A program made the translations under genes and the position numbers. The notes beneath the pieces were generated by a model. It was not told the DNA's origin and ran no database searches. It saw only the letters and a list, made by a program, of their open reading frames with translations. Below are positions 25,158-32,836 of a stretch of DNA of 44,380 nt, one piece after another (the stretch's first letter is position 1; the number at the start of each line of letters is the position of its first letter). Source of the stretch: Spirochaetes bacterium GWB1_60_80 (GTDB lineage: Bacteria > Spirochaetota > Spirochaetia > Treponematales > UBA12059); contig MIAR01000051.1 of assembly GCA_001829185.1 (NCBI GenBank), positions 1 through 44,380 of the forward strand, given 5' to 3'.

Positions 25158-25868
25158 TTAATCATCCAGCGACAGGTCATCTTCATAACCTTCCACGTCG
25201 CCGGAACCGGCCGACAGGTTGGTGGTGGTGGCCGCCGCGTCGAGCAGCGATTGGGTAACCGCGGCTTGCATGGCGGCCCGGGCCTGCTCCTCAGCCTGAG
25301 CTTGGGCTTGGCGCAAGGCCTCGACCTGGGCGGCGTCGGCGATTCGGCTGGTCAACAAGTCAACCAAGCGCCGAATTTCCGGCGCTTGTAGGCTGGTCGG
25401 GTCGAGCGCCAGGTAATAGCCATAATCGCTGACGGCGGCTGCGGTATCGCCCAGCCGCATCTGGACATTGGCCCGGTTCAGGTAGGCAGGAGCGTAATTC
25501 TGGTTGCTGCTGATGGCCTGGTTATAGGATTCCAAGGCAAAGCTGTTGCGATTCTGCATGAAAAAGGCGTTGCCGATATTGAAATGAAACAAATGCTGGT
25601 TGACCACCGCCACGGTTAAACCGCGCCGAAAGGCCGTCAAGGCCTCGTCGAACCTGGTCAATTGCAGACAGGCAATGCCCAGATACAAAAAAACGGTCTC
25701 GTCGACACCAGCCTGGCGGCTGGCCAGCTCCAGCAAGGGAACCGCTTCGGCCGGCTTGTTGGACATGAATAGATCAAGACCGCGGCTGGCCATATCGTCA
25801 GTAGCCGCCAGCGGCTGCGCCAGAAGCGACAGCAACCAGGCCGCTAACAGCCATCGTCCGCTTTTCAT
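25158..25868 (-). CDS. Exported TPR protein
   Basis: The 236-residue product has a signal peptide (MKSGRWLLAAWLLSLLAQPL, then AATDD). Three or four TPR units follow: FLYLGIACLQLTRFDEALTA, FHFNIGNAFFMQNRNSFALE, APAYLNRANVQMRLGDTAAA. A helical tail and an acidic C-terminus (VEGYEDDLSLDD) end it. It is the first gene of a minus-strand pair with the larger membrane-anchored TPR protein 73 bp downstream. Periplasmic localisation is inferred from the signal peptide. Confidence 0.78.
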   Translation of the reverse strand: MKSGRWLLAAWLLSLLAQPLAATDDMASRGLDLFMSNKPAEAVPLLELASRQAGVDETVFLYLGIACLQLTRFDEALTAFRRGLTVAVVNQHLFHFNIGNAFFMQNRNSFALESYNQAISSNQNYAPAYLNRANVQMRLGDTAAAVSDYGYYLALDPTSLQAPEIRRLVDLLTSRIADAAQVEALRQAQAQAEEQARAAMQAAVTQSLLDAAATTTNLSAGSGDVEGYEDDLSLDD

Positions 25869-26030
25869 CGTGGTCCATCCCTTCCTGACCCCATATCGGC
25901 CGCCTATTACCGGCTAAAGAAAACCGATATTGGCCATATTATGGCAATTCCCCCGGTTTTGGGTTACACTATCGGCAGGAAACAGCGACAAGGCGTTCTG
26001 GCTTGTCGTAATTCCACCTATTAAAACAGT

Positions 26031-26065
26031 GTAGCACGCTTGAGCCCTTTTTCAAAGCGTGCTAC
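26031..26065. other. 11-bp perfect hairpin before the TPR-Mrr gene
   Basis: GTAGCACGCTT (26031-26041) pairs with AAGCGTGCTAC (26055-26065), ending 23 bp before the start codon at 26089. A second hairpin, CGACAAG/CTTGTCG, lies about 45 bp further upstream. There is no T-run, so an operator or leader structure is likelier than a terminator. A weak promoter (TGGCAA, 17 bp, TACACT near 25963) could make both part of the transcript. Confidence 0.5.
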
Positions 26066-26088
26066 GATGCCAAGATCAAGGTAGGCTC

Positions 26089-27447
26089 ATGCAAGGGTTG
26101 ATCGTTCTAATTATCATTGTCGGCGTTGGCGTAGGCGTTCTTGCGGTTTTTGTCATCCGCATGATACTCAGTCCCAAGAAAATTTCGGCTGTCGCCGAAC
26201 TCATCAGGCAGAATCGCCTGTCGGCCGCCGCCAAAATAATCAAGGCCATCCTGGTCAAGGACCAGAAAAACCCGGTAGCCCACTATTATATGGCTAAGGT
26301 TTATCTGGCGGAGTCCAAGGCCGAGCTCGCCCTGATGGAGCTCAAGACGGTCAGTACCATCGGCCAGTTCGACCTGGAAATTCCGGAAAAAGAATTCCGC
26401 ATTCTTATCGCCAACCTGTATGAACGCTTCGGCCAAGCCGAGGAAGCGCTCAAGGAATTCATCCTGCTGTCTCAAAAAGAGCCGGACAACGCCGAATATT
26501 TCTACCAATGCGGCCGGATATTCAATGACCGCGCCAAGACCGACGTAGCCATTAAGTATATCCGTAAAGCCATTGAGCTGGACGCCCGCCACGGCAAGGC
26601 CCACTTCACCCTGGGTAGCATCCTGTATAAGACCAAGCACCCAGTCGAAGCCCGGGCCGAATTCGAGTCGGCCTTAAAATTCGATCCATCCAATTATGAA
26701 TCCTACTACTACCTAGGCAAACTTTTAAAGGAAAACAACGATACTACCGGCGCGTTGTTAGCCTTCGAGCGCGCCCAGAAAAGCCCGGCCTACAAGCTCA
26801 AGGCCTTGGTTGAACGCGGCGCTACCTACATCAACCAGGGCTCCTACGAAAACGCCATCATCGAATTGGAGCGGGCCATCAAGCTGGCCAAGGACGACAG
26901 CCTCAATGAAGCCATCTACGCGCGTTACTTTCTGGCCGCCTGTTTCGAGAAAACCAAGAATATCGACCTGGCCATCGAAAACTGGGAAAAAATCTACCTG
27001 CGCAAGCCCCAGTTCCAGGATGTAGCCGAGAAACTGGCCCAATACCAGGAATATCGGACCGACGATCACATGAAGGATTTCCTGATCTGCAACCAGGAGC
27101 AATTCGTTAAAATCTGCAAGGCAATCACCGATAGCGCCTTGTCGATGGCCGTCCACGATACCATCGAAATCACCAATGGCGTCGATTTCATCGCCGTCGA
27201 GGGCGAATCCGAAAAATGGCTCGGCGCCAAGAAAATGCCCAAACTGGTCCGGTTCCTGCGTGTGGCCGACAATGTTGACGACACGGCCATCCGCAGCCTG
27301 CTGGAAAGCATGAAAAAACTCAACATTATCCGCGGTGTCCTGGTCACCAGTTCCAGTTTTACCCGCACCGCCACCGAATTTGCCGAGAACCGGCCGGTTG
27401 AGTTGTACGCCAAGGATCATCTGCAGGAATTCTTAAAAAAAATCTGA
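26089..27447 (+). CDS. Membrane-anchored TPR protein with Mrr-like C-terminal domain
   Basis: The 452-residue protein, from the ATG at 26089 with AAGGTAGG upstream, starts with a transmembrane helix (LIVLIIIVGVGVGVLAVFVI). About seven TPR units follow up to residue 310 (AHYYMAKVYLAESKAELALM, AHFTLGSILYKTKHPVEARA). The last 110 residues recall the restriction-endonuclease-like Mrr_cat fold: a hydrophobic strand GVDFIAVEGES, a basic WLGAKKMPKLVRFLRV, and RGVLVTSSSFTRTATEFAEN followed by PVELYAKDHLQEFL. The canonical D-(E/Q)-K catalytic pattern is not clearly kept, so this domain may be a binding module. Function unknown. A strong terminator follows. Confidence 0.75.
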   Translation: MQGLIVLIIIVGVGVGVLAVFVIRMILSPKKISAVAELIRQNRLSAAAKIIKAILVKDQKNPVAHYYMAKVYLAESKAELALMELKTVSTIGQFDLEIPEKEFRILIANLYERFGQAEEALKEFILLSQKEPDNAEYFYQCGRIFNDRAKTDVAIKYIRKAIELDARHGKAHFTLGSILYKTKHPVEARAEFESALKFDPSNYESYYYLGKLLKENNDTTGALLAFERAQKSPAYKLKALVERGATYINQGSYENAIIELERAIKLAKDDSLNEAIYARYFLAACFEKTKNIDLAIENWEKIYLRKPQFQDVAEKLAQYQEYRTDDHMKDFLICNQEQFVKICKAITDSALSMAVHDTIEITNGVDFIAVEGESEKWLGAKKMPKLVRFLRVADNVDDTAIRSLLESMKKLNIIRGVLVTSSSFTRTATEFAENRPVELYAKDHLQEFLKKI

Positions 27448-27531
27448 GCTTCATGTAACGTTCCCCCGCCCGGCTTGTTGTCTATCCGCATGGCAGCGCA
27501 CGCTCGGCTGTATCCTCCTTTTCGTGGTGCG

Positions 27532-27561
27532 CCCCCGGGTTTCCTCCCGGGGGTTCTTTTT
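27532..27561 (+). terminator. Intrinsic terminator after the TPR-Mrr gene
   Basis: CCCCCGGG (27532-27539) pairs with CCCGGGGG (27546-27553) and is followed by TTCTTTTT. The rest of the 27448-27717 gap contains a promoter for the next gene. Confidence 0.9.
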
Positions 27562-27603
27562 AAGGTGGCGACCACCCGGTTCAGGTGGACAGGCCGGACT
27601 TGA

Positions 27604-27632
27604 TTGACACAAGTGCCGATTCCATGTATTTT
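27604..27632 (+). promoter_or_regulatory. Promoter of the small zinc-ribbon gene
   Basis: TTGACA (27604-27609) is followed after 17 bp by TATTTT (27627-27632), placing the transcription start about 80 bp before the start codon. Confidence 0.6.
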
Positions 27633-27717
27633 CTTGGTTGATAAATAGTATGCCATGTCAGCCGAGCCGGCGATTCGCATAGTATCAAGGCGAGGAATCC
27701 AATTCCAAGGAGCAATT

Positions 27718-27888
27718 ATGGGACAGGTTAGCAAGAACGCCCGTACTTCAAGTACCACCCATCGCTTCTACTGCCCCTGTGGTGGAGAAGTCAAGATGAA
27801 GACCCTTTTCGACGATGGCCGCGTCAAGAACATGGCCGAATGCGAAAAGTGCAAGCGCGTTGAGCGTCGCCCCAGCGATTTCAACTAA
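27718..27888 (+). CDS. Small four-cysteine zinc-ribbon-like protein
   Basis: The 56-residue protein has AAGGAG upstream of its ATG, its own promoter and its own terminator, so it is a real single-gene unit. It contains FYCPCGGEVKMK and AECEKCKRVERR, that is a CxC and a CxxC separated by about 20 residues, enough for one zinc site, in a basic context (many Lys and Arg at both ends). The size and charge resemble a ribosomal protein or RNA-binding zinc ribbon. I do not recognise the family. Confidence 0.75.
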   Translation: MGQVSKNARTSSTTHRFYCPCGGEVKMKTLFDDGRVKNMAECEKCKRVERRPSDFN

Positions 27889-27910
27889 CGCGGTACCAAA
27901 CTGGTACGCC

Positions 27911-27939
27911 AAGACCGTCCTCGTGACGGTCTTTTTTTT
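27911..27939 (+). terminator. Intrinsic terminator after the zinc-ribbon gene
   Basis: AAGACCGTC (27911-27919) pairs with GACGGTCTT (27925-27933) and runs into a tract of T residues. Confidence 0.9.
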
Positions 27940-27973
27940 GGCCGCCGGCTGGTTCAGCTGATTCAGCCGGCCG

Positions 27974-28720
27974 TCAGAGCGGGCGCCAGAGCGCCAACTG
28001 CTGGCTGATCAGCTGCCGGGTTTGTTGCAAACAGGCCAGCATCTGGGTCTTGTCGCCCGGAGCCGGCAAGATGGCGACGACCCGAACCCGGTAGTGGGCT
28101 TTAACGGTATTGAATACGATTTTGCGCACCAAAGAGAATTGCCAACCGCCATCGATAGCCACCACCACTATCGGCAGGGGCACGTCTTCGGCCAGCTTGC
28201 GGAAGCCGGCCGAGTGAAAAACCTTGACGACGCCATCGTTAGCCCGGGTGCCTTCCGGGAAAATAACCGGGCACCACTGGTCGGCGGCGCAGCGGGCGCC
28301 AAAACGGCCCAGCTGGCTCATCACCGTGGCCATTTTACCGGTCCGCCGGACCAAAGCATGTTCTTCCAGCCGTAATATTGAAGAAATCAGCGGTATACCG
28401 AGCCCCAGTTCGTATTTGGCCACGAAACGCAGCTCCCGTTGCCCGCGAAAAAAGTCGGTTAGAACCGGGATATCCAGCAAACTCTGATGATTAGCCACCA
28501 CCAGGAAGCGTTCCGGCAAGGGGGAGCTGACCTTGTCAAACTGAAAGCGGATACCCATGTACTGCCGGAAGGCGGACATCATGATGCGCAGGGTACTGAA
28601 TTTTAGCCGGGTGATGCCACGCAGTCGGCTGGCCCGGCTGACAAATATCAGGAAGGCGGCTGGAATTTGGTAGATGAGGCAGATTAAAAGCGCGATACTG
28701 ACAACCAAGATTGATCCCAT
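27974..28720 (-). CDS. plsC: 1-acyl-glycerol-3-phosphate acyltransferase (PlsC family)
   Basis: The acyltransferase motif I NHQSLLD (H-X4-D) and motif III FPEGTRAND are present, with KYELGLGIPLISSILRLEEH between them. A hydrophobic N-terminal helix (SILVVSIALLICLIYQIPAA) anchors the enzyme at the inner membrane. It transfers an acyl chain to lysophosphatidic acid in phospholipid synthesis; another lysophospholipid substrate is possible. The start is uncertain: the ATG at 28720 gives 248 residues beginning just before the membrane helix. An in-frame TTG start at 28783 gives 269, and neither has a good ribosome binding site. Confidence 0.88.
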   Translation of the reverse strand: MGSILVVSIALLICLIYQIPAAFLIFVSRASRLRGITRLKFSTLRIMMSAFRQYMGIRFQFDKVSSPLPERFLVVANHQSLLDIPVLTDFFRGQRELRFVAKYELGLGIPLISSILRLEEHALVRRTGKMATVMSQLGRFGARCAADQWCPVIFPEGTRANDGVVKVFHSAGFRKLAEDVPLPIVVVAIDGGWQFSLVRKIVFNTVKAHYRVRVVAILPAPGDKTQMLACLQQTRQLISQQLALWRPL

Positions 28721-28799
28721 GCCCCAACTATAAAGGCGCCGGTCCGGATATGCAAGCAGCGCCGCCTCTTCGGCCGGAGCCAAACTTGAAAAACAAATC

Positions 28800-28828
28800 T
28801 TGACATCATTGACGGAATCTGATAATTT
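28800..28828 (+). promoter_or_regulatory. Strong promoter of rpsT
   Basis: TTGACA (28800-28805), a 17-bp spacer, then TAATTT (28823-28828). The rpsT start is at 29048, so the leader is about 210 nt. That leader contains GC-rich inverted segments such as GGCC-TTC-GGCC near 28994 and no other gene. Confidence 0.7.
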
Positions 28829-29047
28829 CTTACACCGACGTAATTTCCGACCGGCAATGCGTCGCCGTGATTAATCGGGGGCGTGATCGGTTGCCGTGGC
28901 AGCTATCATCGACCGAAAACCGGGCTGCTGCCAGGCATTGCCGAGCGCCGGCCACATTCCAGCAGTGCATGCAGCCCAGACGCCGGCCTTCGGCCAGAAT
29001 GACCGGCCGTCGCGACACGGTTTATATCGTAGGACATGGAGGATACT

Positions 29048-29317
29048 TTGGCTACTAAACAATCATCCGCAGAGAAGCGCCAGAATCAGAGCGAAAAACG
29101 CCGGATTCGCAACAAGCAGGCCAAGAGCAGCGTCCGCACCGCGGCCAAGAAGGTTGTCCTGGCTGCCCAGGCCAAAGACAAGCCGACTGCCGAGGCCGCC
29201 CTGCTTGATATGATCAAGCAGATCGACACCGCAGCCCGCAAAGGCATCATCAAGATGAATACCGCGGCCCGCAAGAAATCCCGCATGCAGCGGATGATCA
29301 ACCTGCTTAACGCCTGA
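29048..29317 (+). CDS. rpsT: 30S ribosomal protein S20
   Basis: The 89-residue protein starts ATKQSSAEKRQNQSEKRRIR and continues NKQAKSSVRTAAKK and IKMNTAARKKSRMQ, the S20 pattern. S20 binds 16S rRNA in the small subunit body. The start is the TTG at 29048 (GGAGG 6 nt upstream), which gives the expected M-A-T-K beginning. The ATG at 29036 overlaps the ribosome binding site. E. coli rpsT also uses UUG, a start that permits feedback control. A 10-bp perfect hairpin follows at 29348. Confidence 0.95.
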   Translation: MATKQSSAEKRQNQSEKRRIRNKQAKSSVRTAAKKVVLAAQAKDKPTAEAALLDMIKQIDTAARKGIIKMNTAARKKSRMQRMINLLNA

Positions 29318-29347
29318 TTTCCTGCCTGTATCCCGGTTTGCCAGGCC

Positions 29348-29373
29348 GGAGCCTCCCACCAGCGGGAGGCTCC
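29348..29373 (+). terminator. Hairpin after rpsT, possible terminator
   Basis: GGAGCCTCCC (29348-29357) pairs perfectly with GGGAGGCTCC (29364-29373). Only CGTTCTG follows, so termination would be inefficient; some read-through into the HU and lnt genes is possible. Confidence 0.5.
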
Positions 29374-29439
29374 CGTTCTGCCTACCAGGCCGCAGGCGGC
29401 GGCTCAGTAACCTGCCAGATCGCACGTGTGGAGATGACT

Positions 29440-29754
29440 ATGTCCGGTAAAATAACCAAAGCAGATATCATCGATTCCCTGTATGAAAAAACCACGGTCA
29501 GCAAAAAAGACATTCACCTGATAATCGATGGTTTGTTTGACGAGATCAAGGCGGCCATACTCCAGCGGCATATCGTCGAATTGCGCGGATTCGGAACGTT
29601 CGAAGTCAAGACGCGGAAAGGGAAGTCCCATGCCCGCAATCCCAAAACCGGCGAGCAGGTTTCGGTACCTGATCATGGGGTGGCCAGCTTCCGACCGGGC
29701 CGCGAATTAAAACTGGAAGCCTGGAAAATACTGTCCAACTCCGGCGATGAATAA
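29440..29754 (+). CDS. HU/IHF-family DNA-binding protein
   Basis: The 104-residue protein reads KITKADIIDSLYEKTTVSKK, then VELRGFGTFEVKTRKGKSHA, RNPKTGEQVSVPDH and VASFRPGRELK. This is the HU fold with the intercalating proline in the RNPKTG arm. It bends DNA and organises the nucleoid. The ATG at 29440 is chosen (GGAG at 29430-29433, 6 nt away), not the ATG at 29434. The C-terminus is about ten residues longer than HU of E. coli. Its stop overlaps the lnt start by 8 bp, so the two are translationally coupled. Confidence 0.93.
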   Translation: MSGKITKADIIDSLYEKTTVSKKDIHLIIDGLFDEIKAAILQRHIVELRGFGTFEVKTRKGKSHARNPKTGEQVSVPDHGVASFRPGRELKLEAWKILSNSGDE

Positions 29755-31399
29755 ATTCTGGCGGCAATTACCCGGTAACGCCGGCCTGTTCTGCCTCTCG
29801 GTAGCGTTGTATGTCCTGGCTTTCCCGATCGGGAATTTCCAAGGTCTACCGTTACTGGTATTCGTCGCCCTCATTCCCCTCTTTTTCTGGATACAACGCA
29901 TCCGCTGGTGGGAAGCCCTGCCGGCCGGCCTGGTCTACGGCGCCCTGGTCAATGGCCTGGGCTGTTACTGGCTGCACAATTTCGCGCCGCCCGCCTTGTT
30001 CATCGGCATGTTCGTGGCCGCCATCCGCTTTGGCCCGCTCTTCCTGCTGCTGCGCCTGACGGCCAGGCGGCGCTTCGCCCTCCCGGCCGCCATCTTTTTC
30101 TGGGCGGCCACCGATATTATTTCCAGCCTATGGTATCTGGCCTACCCCTATATGACCGTGCCCTATGCCCTTTATGAATCGGGTACCGCCCTGTTCATCG
30201 CCTCGCTGGGCGGGGTATCGTTGGTCAGCGTGGCCATCGTAACCGTTAATGCCTTTTTCTACCTCGGCCTGCGCGCCTGGCGCCCGCCGGCCTCCCAGCC
30301 GGCGGGCGCTTCAGCGGCCTGGCCGCCGGCAAGCAACCTGCTAGGCCAGTGGCGCAGCCTCGGGCCACTCCTAGCTGGCTTGACTGCCAGCCTGCTATTC
30401 CTGCTGCCGCCAGTTTCGCCGCCGGCGGCGACCGATGGCCAAAGCCCGCTCTTGCTGGCCGATACCACCCTGCCGCCCTCCCCCGGACGGGTCCGCGTCG
30501 CCCTACTGCAACCCGACAACCCGCACCCCCAGCGCGACTACCGAGATTACGGCCTCTGTTTTTCCAATATCCGCCGCCTGAGCGAGCCACTGAAGGACGC
30601 GCAACTCGACCTGCTGGTCTGGCATGAGACGGCCGTAGTGCCGGCCATCAGCTGGTACCTGCGCTACCGCCAGCCGCGCGAACTGTACGAGATCGTCCAG
30701 GCGGTGGACAGCTACCTGTCCGGCTGGCCGGCGCCGGTGGTGCTGGGCAACGGCTGGGCCGACCCGGCCAACAGCCAGCGCCCGACCCGCCAGAACGTGG
30801 CCGTCATGTACCAGAACGGCGGCGAGGCTCAGCGTTACGCCAAGATGAAGCTAGTGCCCTTCTCCGAGCATTTCCCGTACGCCCGCCAATTCCCGGCCCT
30901 GGCCGTCTGGCTGGAAGAGCAGTTTGGCCACTTCTGGAAGGCCGGCGTTGAATATACCATCTTCGACACCGGCAAGATCCGCTTTGCCGCGCCGGTCTGC
31001 TTCGAGGACTCCTTCGGCCAGCATTTCGCGGCCTACGGCCCGGTCGATTCCTTCGTCGTCCTGACCCAGGATTCCTGGGCCAAGGCCGACGCCATGCAGC
31101 TCCAGCACCTGTCGATGTCGGCCTTCCGCGCCGCCGAGAGCGGCCGCATCGTCCTGCGCGTCGCCAACAGCGGCTACACCGCCGGCATCCTGCCCGGCGG
31201 CCGCATCGAACACCGGCTGCCGCCCTTCGAGCCAGACAGCCTGATTTTGGACATCGCCACCGGCTACCGCCAAGCGACGGTTTTCATGGCCGTCGGCAAG
31301 CACTTTGACAAGGCGGTATTCATCATCGGCACACTGCTCCTGCTGCTGTGCTGCTTGCCTGAAAGCCGATCTAAGCTTGACAAGAACCCCAGTGTATAG
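29747..31399 (+). CDS. lnt: Apolipoprotein N-acyltransferase
   Basis: The 550-residue protein has about six N-terminal transmembrane helices (LFCLSVALYVLAFPIG, LLVFVALIPLFFWI, and others). A periplasmic nitrilase domain follows from residue 245 (VRVALLQPDNPHPQRDYRDY) with the catalytic Glu in LLVWHETAVVP, the Lys in YAKMKLVPFSEHFPY, and the Cys in APVCFEDSFG. One further helix closes the protein. Lnt adds the third acyl chain to the N-terminal cysteine of lipoproteins in the inner membrane. A lipoprotein-type signal occurs on the product of 5334-6245. It overlaps the HU gene by 8 bp. Confidence 0.96.
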   Translation: MNKFWRQLPGNAGLFCLSVALYVLAFPIGNFQGLPLLVFVALIPLFFWIQRIRWWEALPAGLVYGALVNGLGCYWLHNFAPPALFIGMFVAAIRFGPLFLLLRLTARRRFALPAAIFFWAATDIISSLWYLAYPYMTVPYALYESGTALFIASLGGVSLVSVAIVTVNAFFYLGLRAWRPPASQPAGASAAWPPASNLLGQWRSLGPLLAGLTASLLFLLPPVSPPAATDGQSPLLLADTTLPPSPGRVRVALLQPDNPHPQRDYRDYGLCFSNIRRLSEPLKDAQLDLLVWHETAVVPAISWYLRYRQPRELYEIVQAVDSYLSGWPAPVVLGNGWADPANSQRPTRQNVAVMYQNGGEAQRYAKMKLVPFSEHFPYARQFPALAVWLEEQFGHFWKAGVEYTIFDTGKIRFAAPVCFEDSFGQHFAAYGPVDSFVVLTQDSWAKADAMQLQHLSMSAFRAAESGRIVLRVANSGYTAGILPGGRIEHRLPPFEPDSLILDIATGYRQATVFMAVGKHFDKAVFIIGTLLLLLCCLPESRSKLDKNPSV

Positions 31400-31411
31400 G
31401 AAGATGAAGGT

Positions 31412-32089
31412 ATGGACACTAAGAAGCGCATCCTGATCGTTGACGATGAACAGATAAATCTCGAATTTTTTGACGTTATGCTTTCCAAGCTCGGTTTTGA
31501 TATTCATCTGGCCGAAAATGGCCACGAAGCCCTGGAAGCCGTCCGACGCCTGAATCCCGACCTGATAATCCTGGATAACATCATGCCCCGCCTGACCGGC
31601 TGGGAAGTGACCAAAATACTTAAAAACGACCCGGAATACAGTCAGTTTGCCGATATCCCGATCATCATGTTCTCGGCCCTGGACGATGTCCGCGACAAAG
31701 TCGAAGGCCTGGAACTGGGCGCCGACGATTACATCACCAAGCCCTTCAATTTCACGGAAGTGCTGGCCCGCATCCGGGTGGTGCTGCGGACCCACGACCT
31801 CATCAAACAGATCGAAAACCGCGAGCAGCGCATCAATCTAACTGAAAACCTGATGGACACGGTGCGCGAAAGCAGCGCCAAGCTCAAGGCGCAGATCGGC
31901 CGACTGGCCGAGCCAGCGCTGGCCGCCGGCGACCGCCAACGTCTGGCCGGCGAATTACTCCAGGCGGTGGAATTGATGGACAACAGCGTCGATAGCCTGC
32001 GCAGTCGGTCCGAAGGTTTGAGCCGCCAAGCCACCGACCTCAAGGCGCTACGCCGCAAGGTGCGCAACGAATTACCGCAGCCGGTTTAA
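31412..32089 (+). CDS. Response regulator (REC domain with helical C-terminus)
   Basis: The 225-residue protein has an N-terminal receiver domain: ILIVDDEQINLEFF, the phospho-acceptor Asp in LIILDNIMPRLTGWE, IIMFSALDD and the conserved Lys in ADDYITKPFNFTEVLARI. The last 95 residues are a long amphipathic helix pair (LIKQIENREQRINLTENLMD) without a DNA-binding or enzymatic output domain. It probably signals by dimerisation or by binding a partner. No cognate kinase is adjacent. The next gene encodes a short TPR protein with a cyclase-type tail, and bactofilin follows. Confidence 0.9.
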   Translation: MDTKKRILIVDDEQINLEFFDVMLSKLGFDIHLAENGHEALEAVRRLNPDLIILDNIMPRLTGWEVTKILKNDPEYSQFADIPIIMFSALDDVRDKVEGLELGADDYITKPFNFTEVLARIRVVLRTHDLIKQIENREQRINLTENLMDTVRESSAKLKAQIGRLAEPALAAGDRQRLAGELLQAVELMDNSVDSLRSRSEGLSRQATDLKALRRKVRNELPQPV

Positions 32090-32159
32090 GCGCCCGTTGG
32101 CCAGCCTCAGTTTCAGGATTTGATTCAAGCCGACCTGTTAGCAAAGGAGCCTGAAAGCT

Positions 32160-32381
32160 ATGATCAGCGAAACGAAAAAACAGGTACTTGAGTTGTACGC
32201 CGAGGGCCGCAAACTGTACAAGCTGATGCAATTCCAGGCCGCCGTCGACAAGTTCGGCAAGGCGCTGGAACTTGATCCTAAAGACGGCCCCTCCAAGGTC
32301 TATTATGAGCGCTGCAAGTTGTACGCCGCCAATCCGCCGGACGAGGATTGGGATGGCGTCTTTACCATGACCCATAAATGA
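32160..32381 (+). CDS. Small TPR protein with cyclase-type C-terminal tail
   Basis: The 73-residue protein has one TPR unit (LYKLMQFQAAVDKFGKALEL, then DPKDGPSKVYYERC) and ends in NPPDEDWDGVFTMTHK. A W-D-G-V-(W/F)-x-M-x-x-K ending after a TPR is the pattern found at the C-terminus of many class III adenylate/guanylate cyclases. Here it stands alone without a catalytic domain. A good AAAGGAG lies 10 nt upstream. It could be a decayed cyclase end or an independent adaptor for the neighbouring response regulator. Confidence 0.75.
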   Translation: MISETKKQVLELYAEGRKLYKLMQFQAAVDKFGKALELDPKDGPSKVYYERCKLYAANPPDEDWDGVFTMTHK

Positions 32382-32449
32382 GACGAGCGGCCGGCTAAAC
32401 GTTAGCCAACGGCCGCACACCCCGATACCAGGCAAAAGGCAGGAATTTA

Positions 32450-32836
32450 ATGGTCAAGACCTATGGCATCAAAACGGCCGAAGCGGTAACCACCATTTTG
32501 GGCAAACAGACCAAATTGAACGGCACGCTACGCTTTGACAGCAGTTTGATGATACGGGGACAGTTTGAAGGCAGCATTGAAGCCAAGGGCTCGCTGTACG
32601 TCGCCGATGGCGCGGAAGTGAAAGCCGGGACGATCAAGGCCCTCAATATCGTCATTGCCGGCACCGTTTCCGGCGACATCGAGGCCGTTGATAAGATTGA
32701 GCTGCAGAGTAGCGCCCAGGTGAAAGGCAACCTGCGCACCGCCAAGCTGCGTATGGCCGACGGGCTCCACTTTGAGGGCCGTTGCGAGATGCTGACCGAC
32801 CAGGCCAGCTTCGACCCCTTCTCCCAGAAAAAATGA
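32450..32836 (+). CDS. Bactofilin family cytoskeletal protein
   Basis: The 128-residue protein has a right-handed beta-helix core with repeated GTLRFDSSLMIRGQFEGSIE, VADGAEVKAGTIKALNIVIA, GTVSGDIEAVDKIELQSSAQ and VKGNLRTAKLRM, the DUF583/bactofilin pattern. Members polymerise into membrane-associated filaments that localise peptidoglycan enzymes and affect helical or curved shape. The TGA overlaps the start of the following CinA-type gene (ATGA), so these are co-translated. A candidate partner peptidase (M23) lies at 35997, but not adjacent. Confidence 0.92.
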   Translation: MVKTYGIKTAEAVTTILGKQTKLNGTLRFDSSLMIRGQFEGSIEAKGSLYVADGAEVKAGTIKALNIVIAGTVSGDIEAVDKIELQSSAQVKGNLRTAKLRMADGLHFEGRCEMLTDQASFDPFSQKK

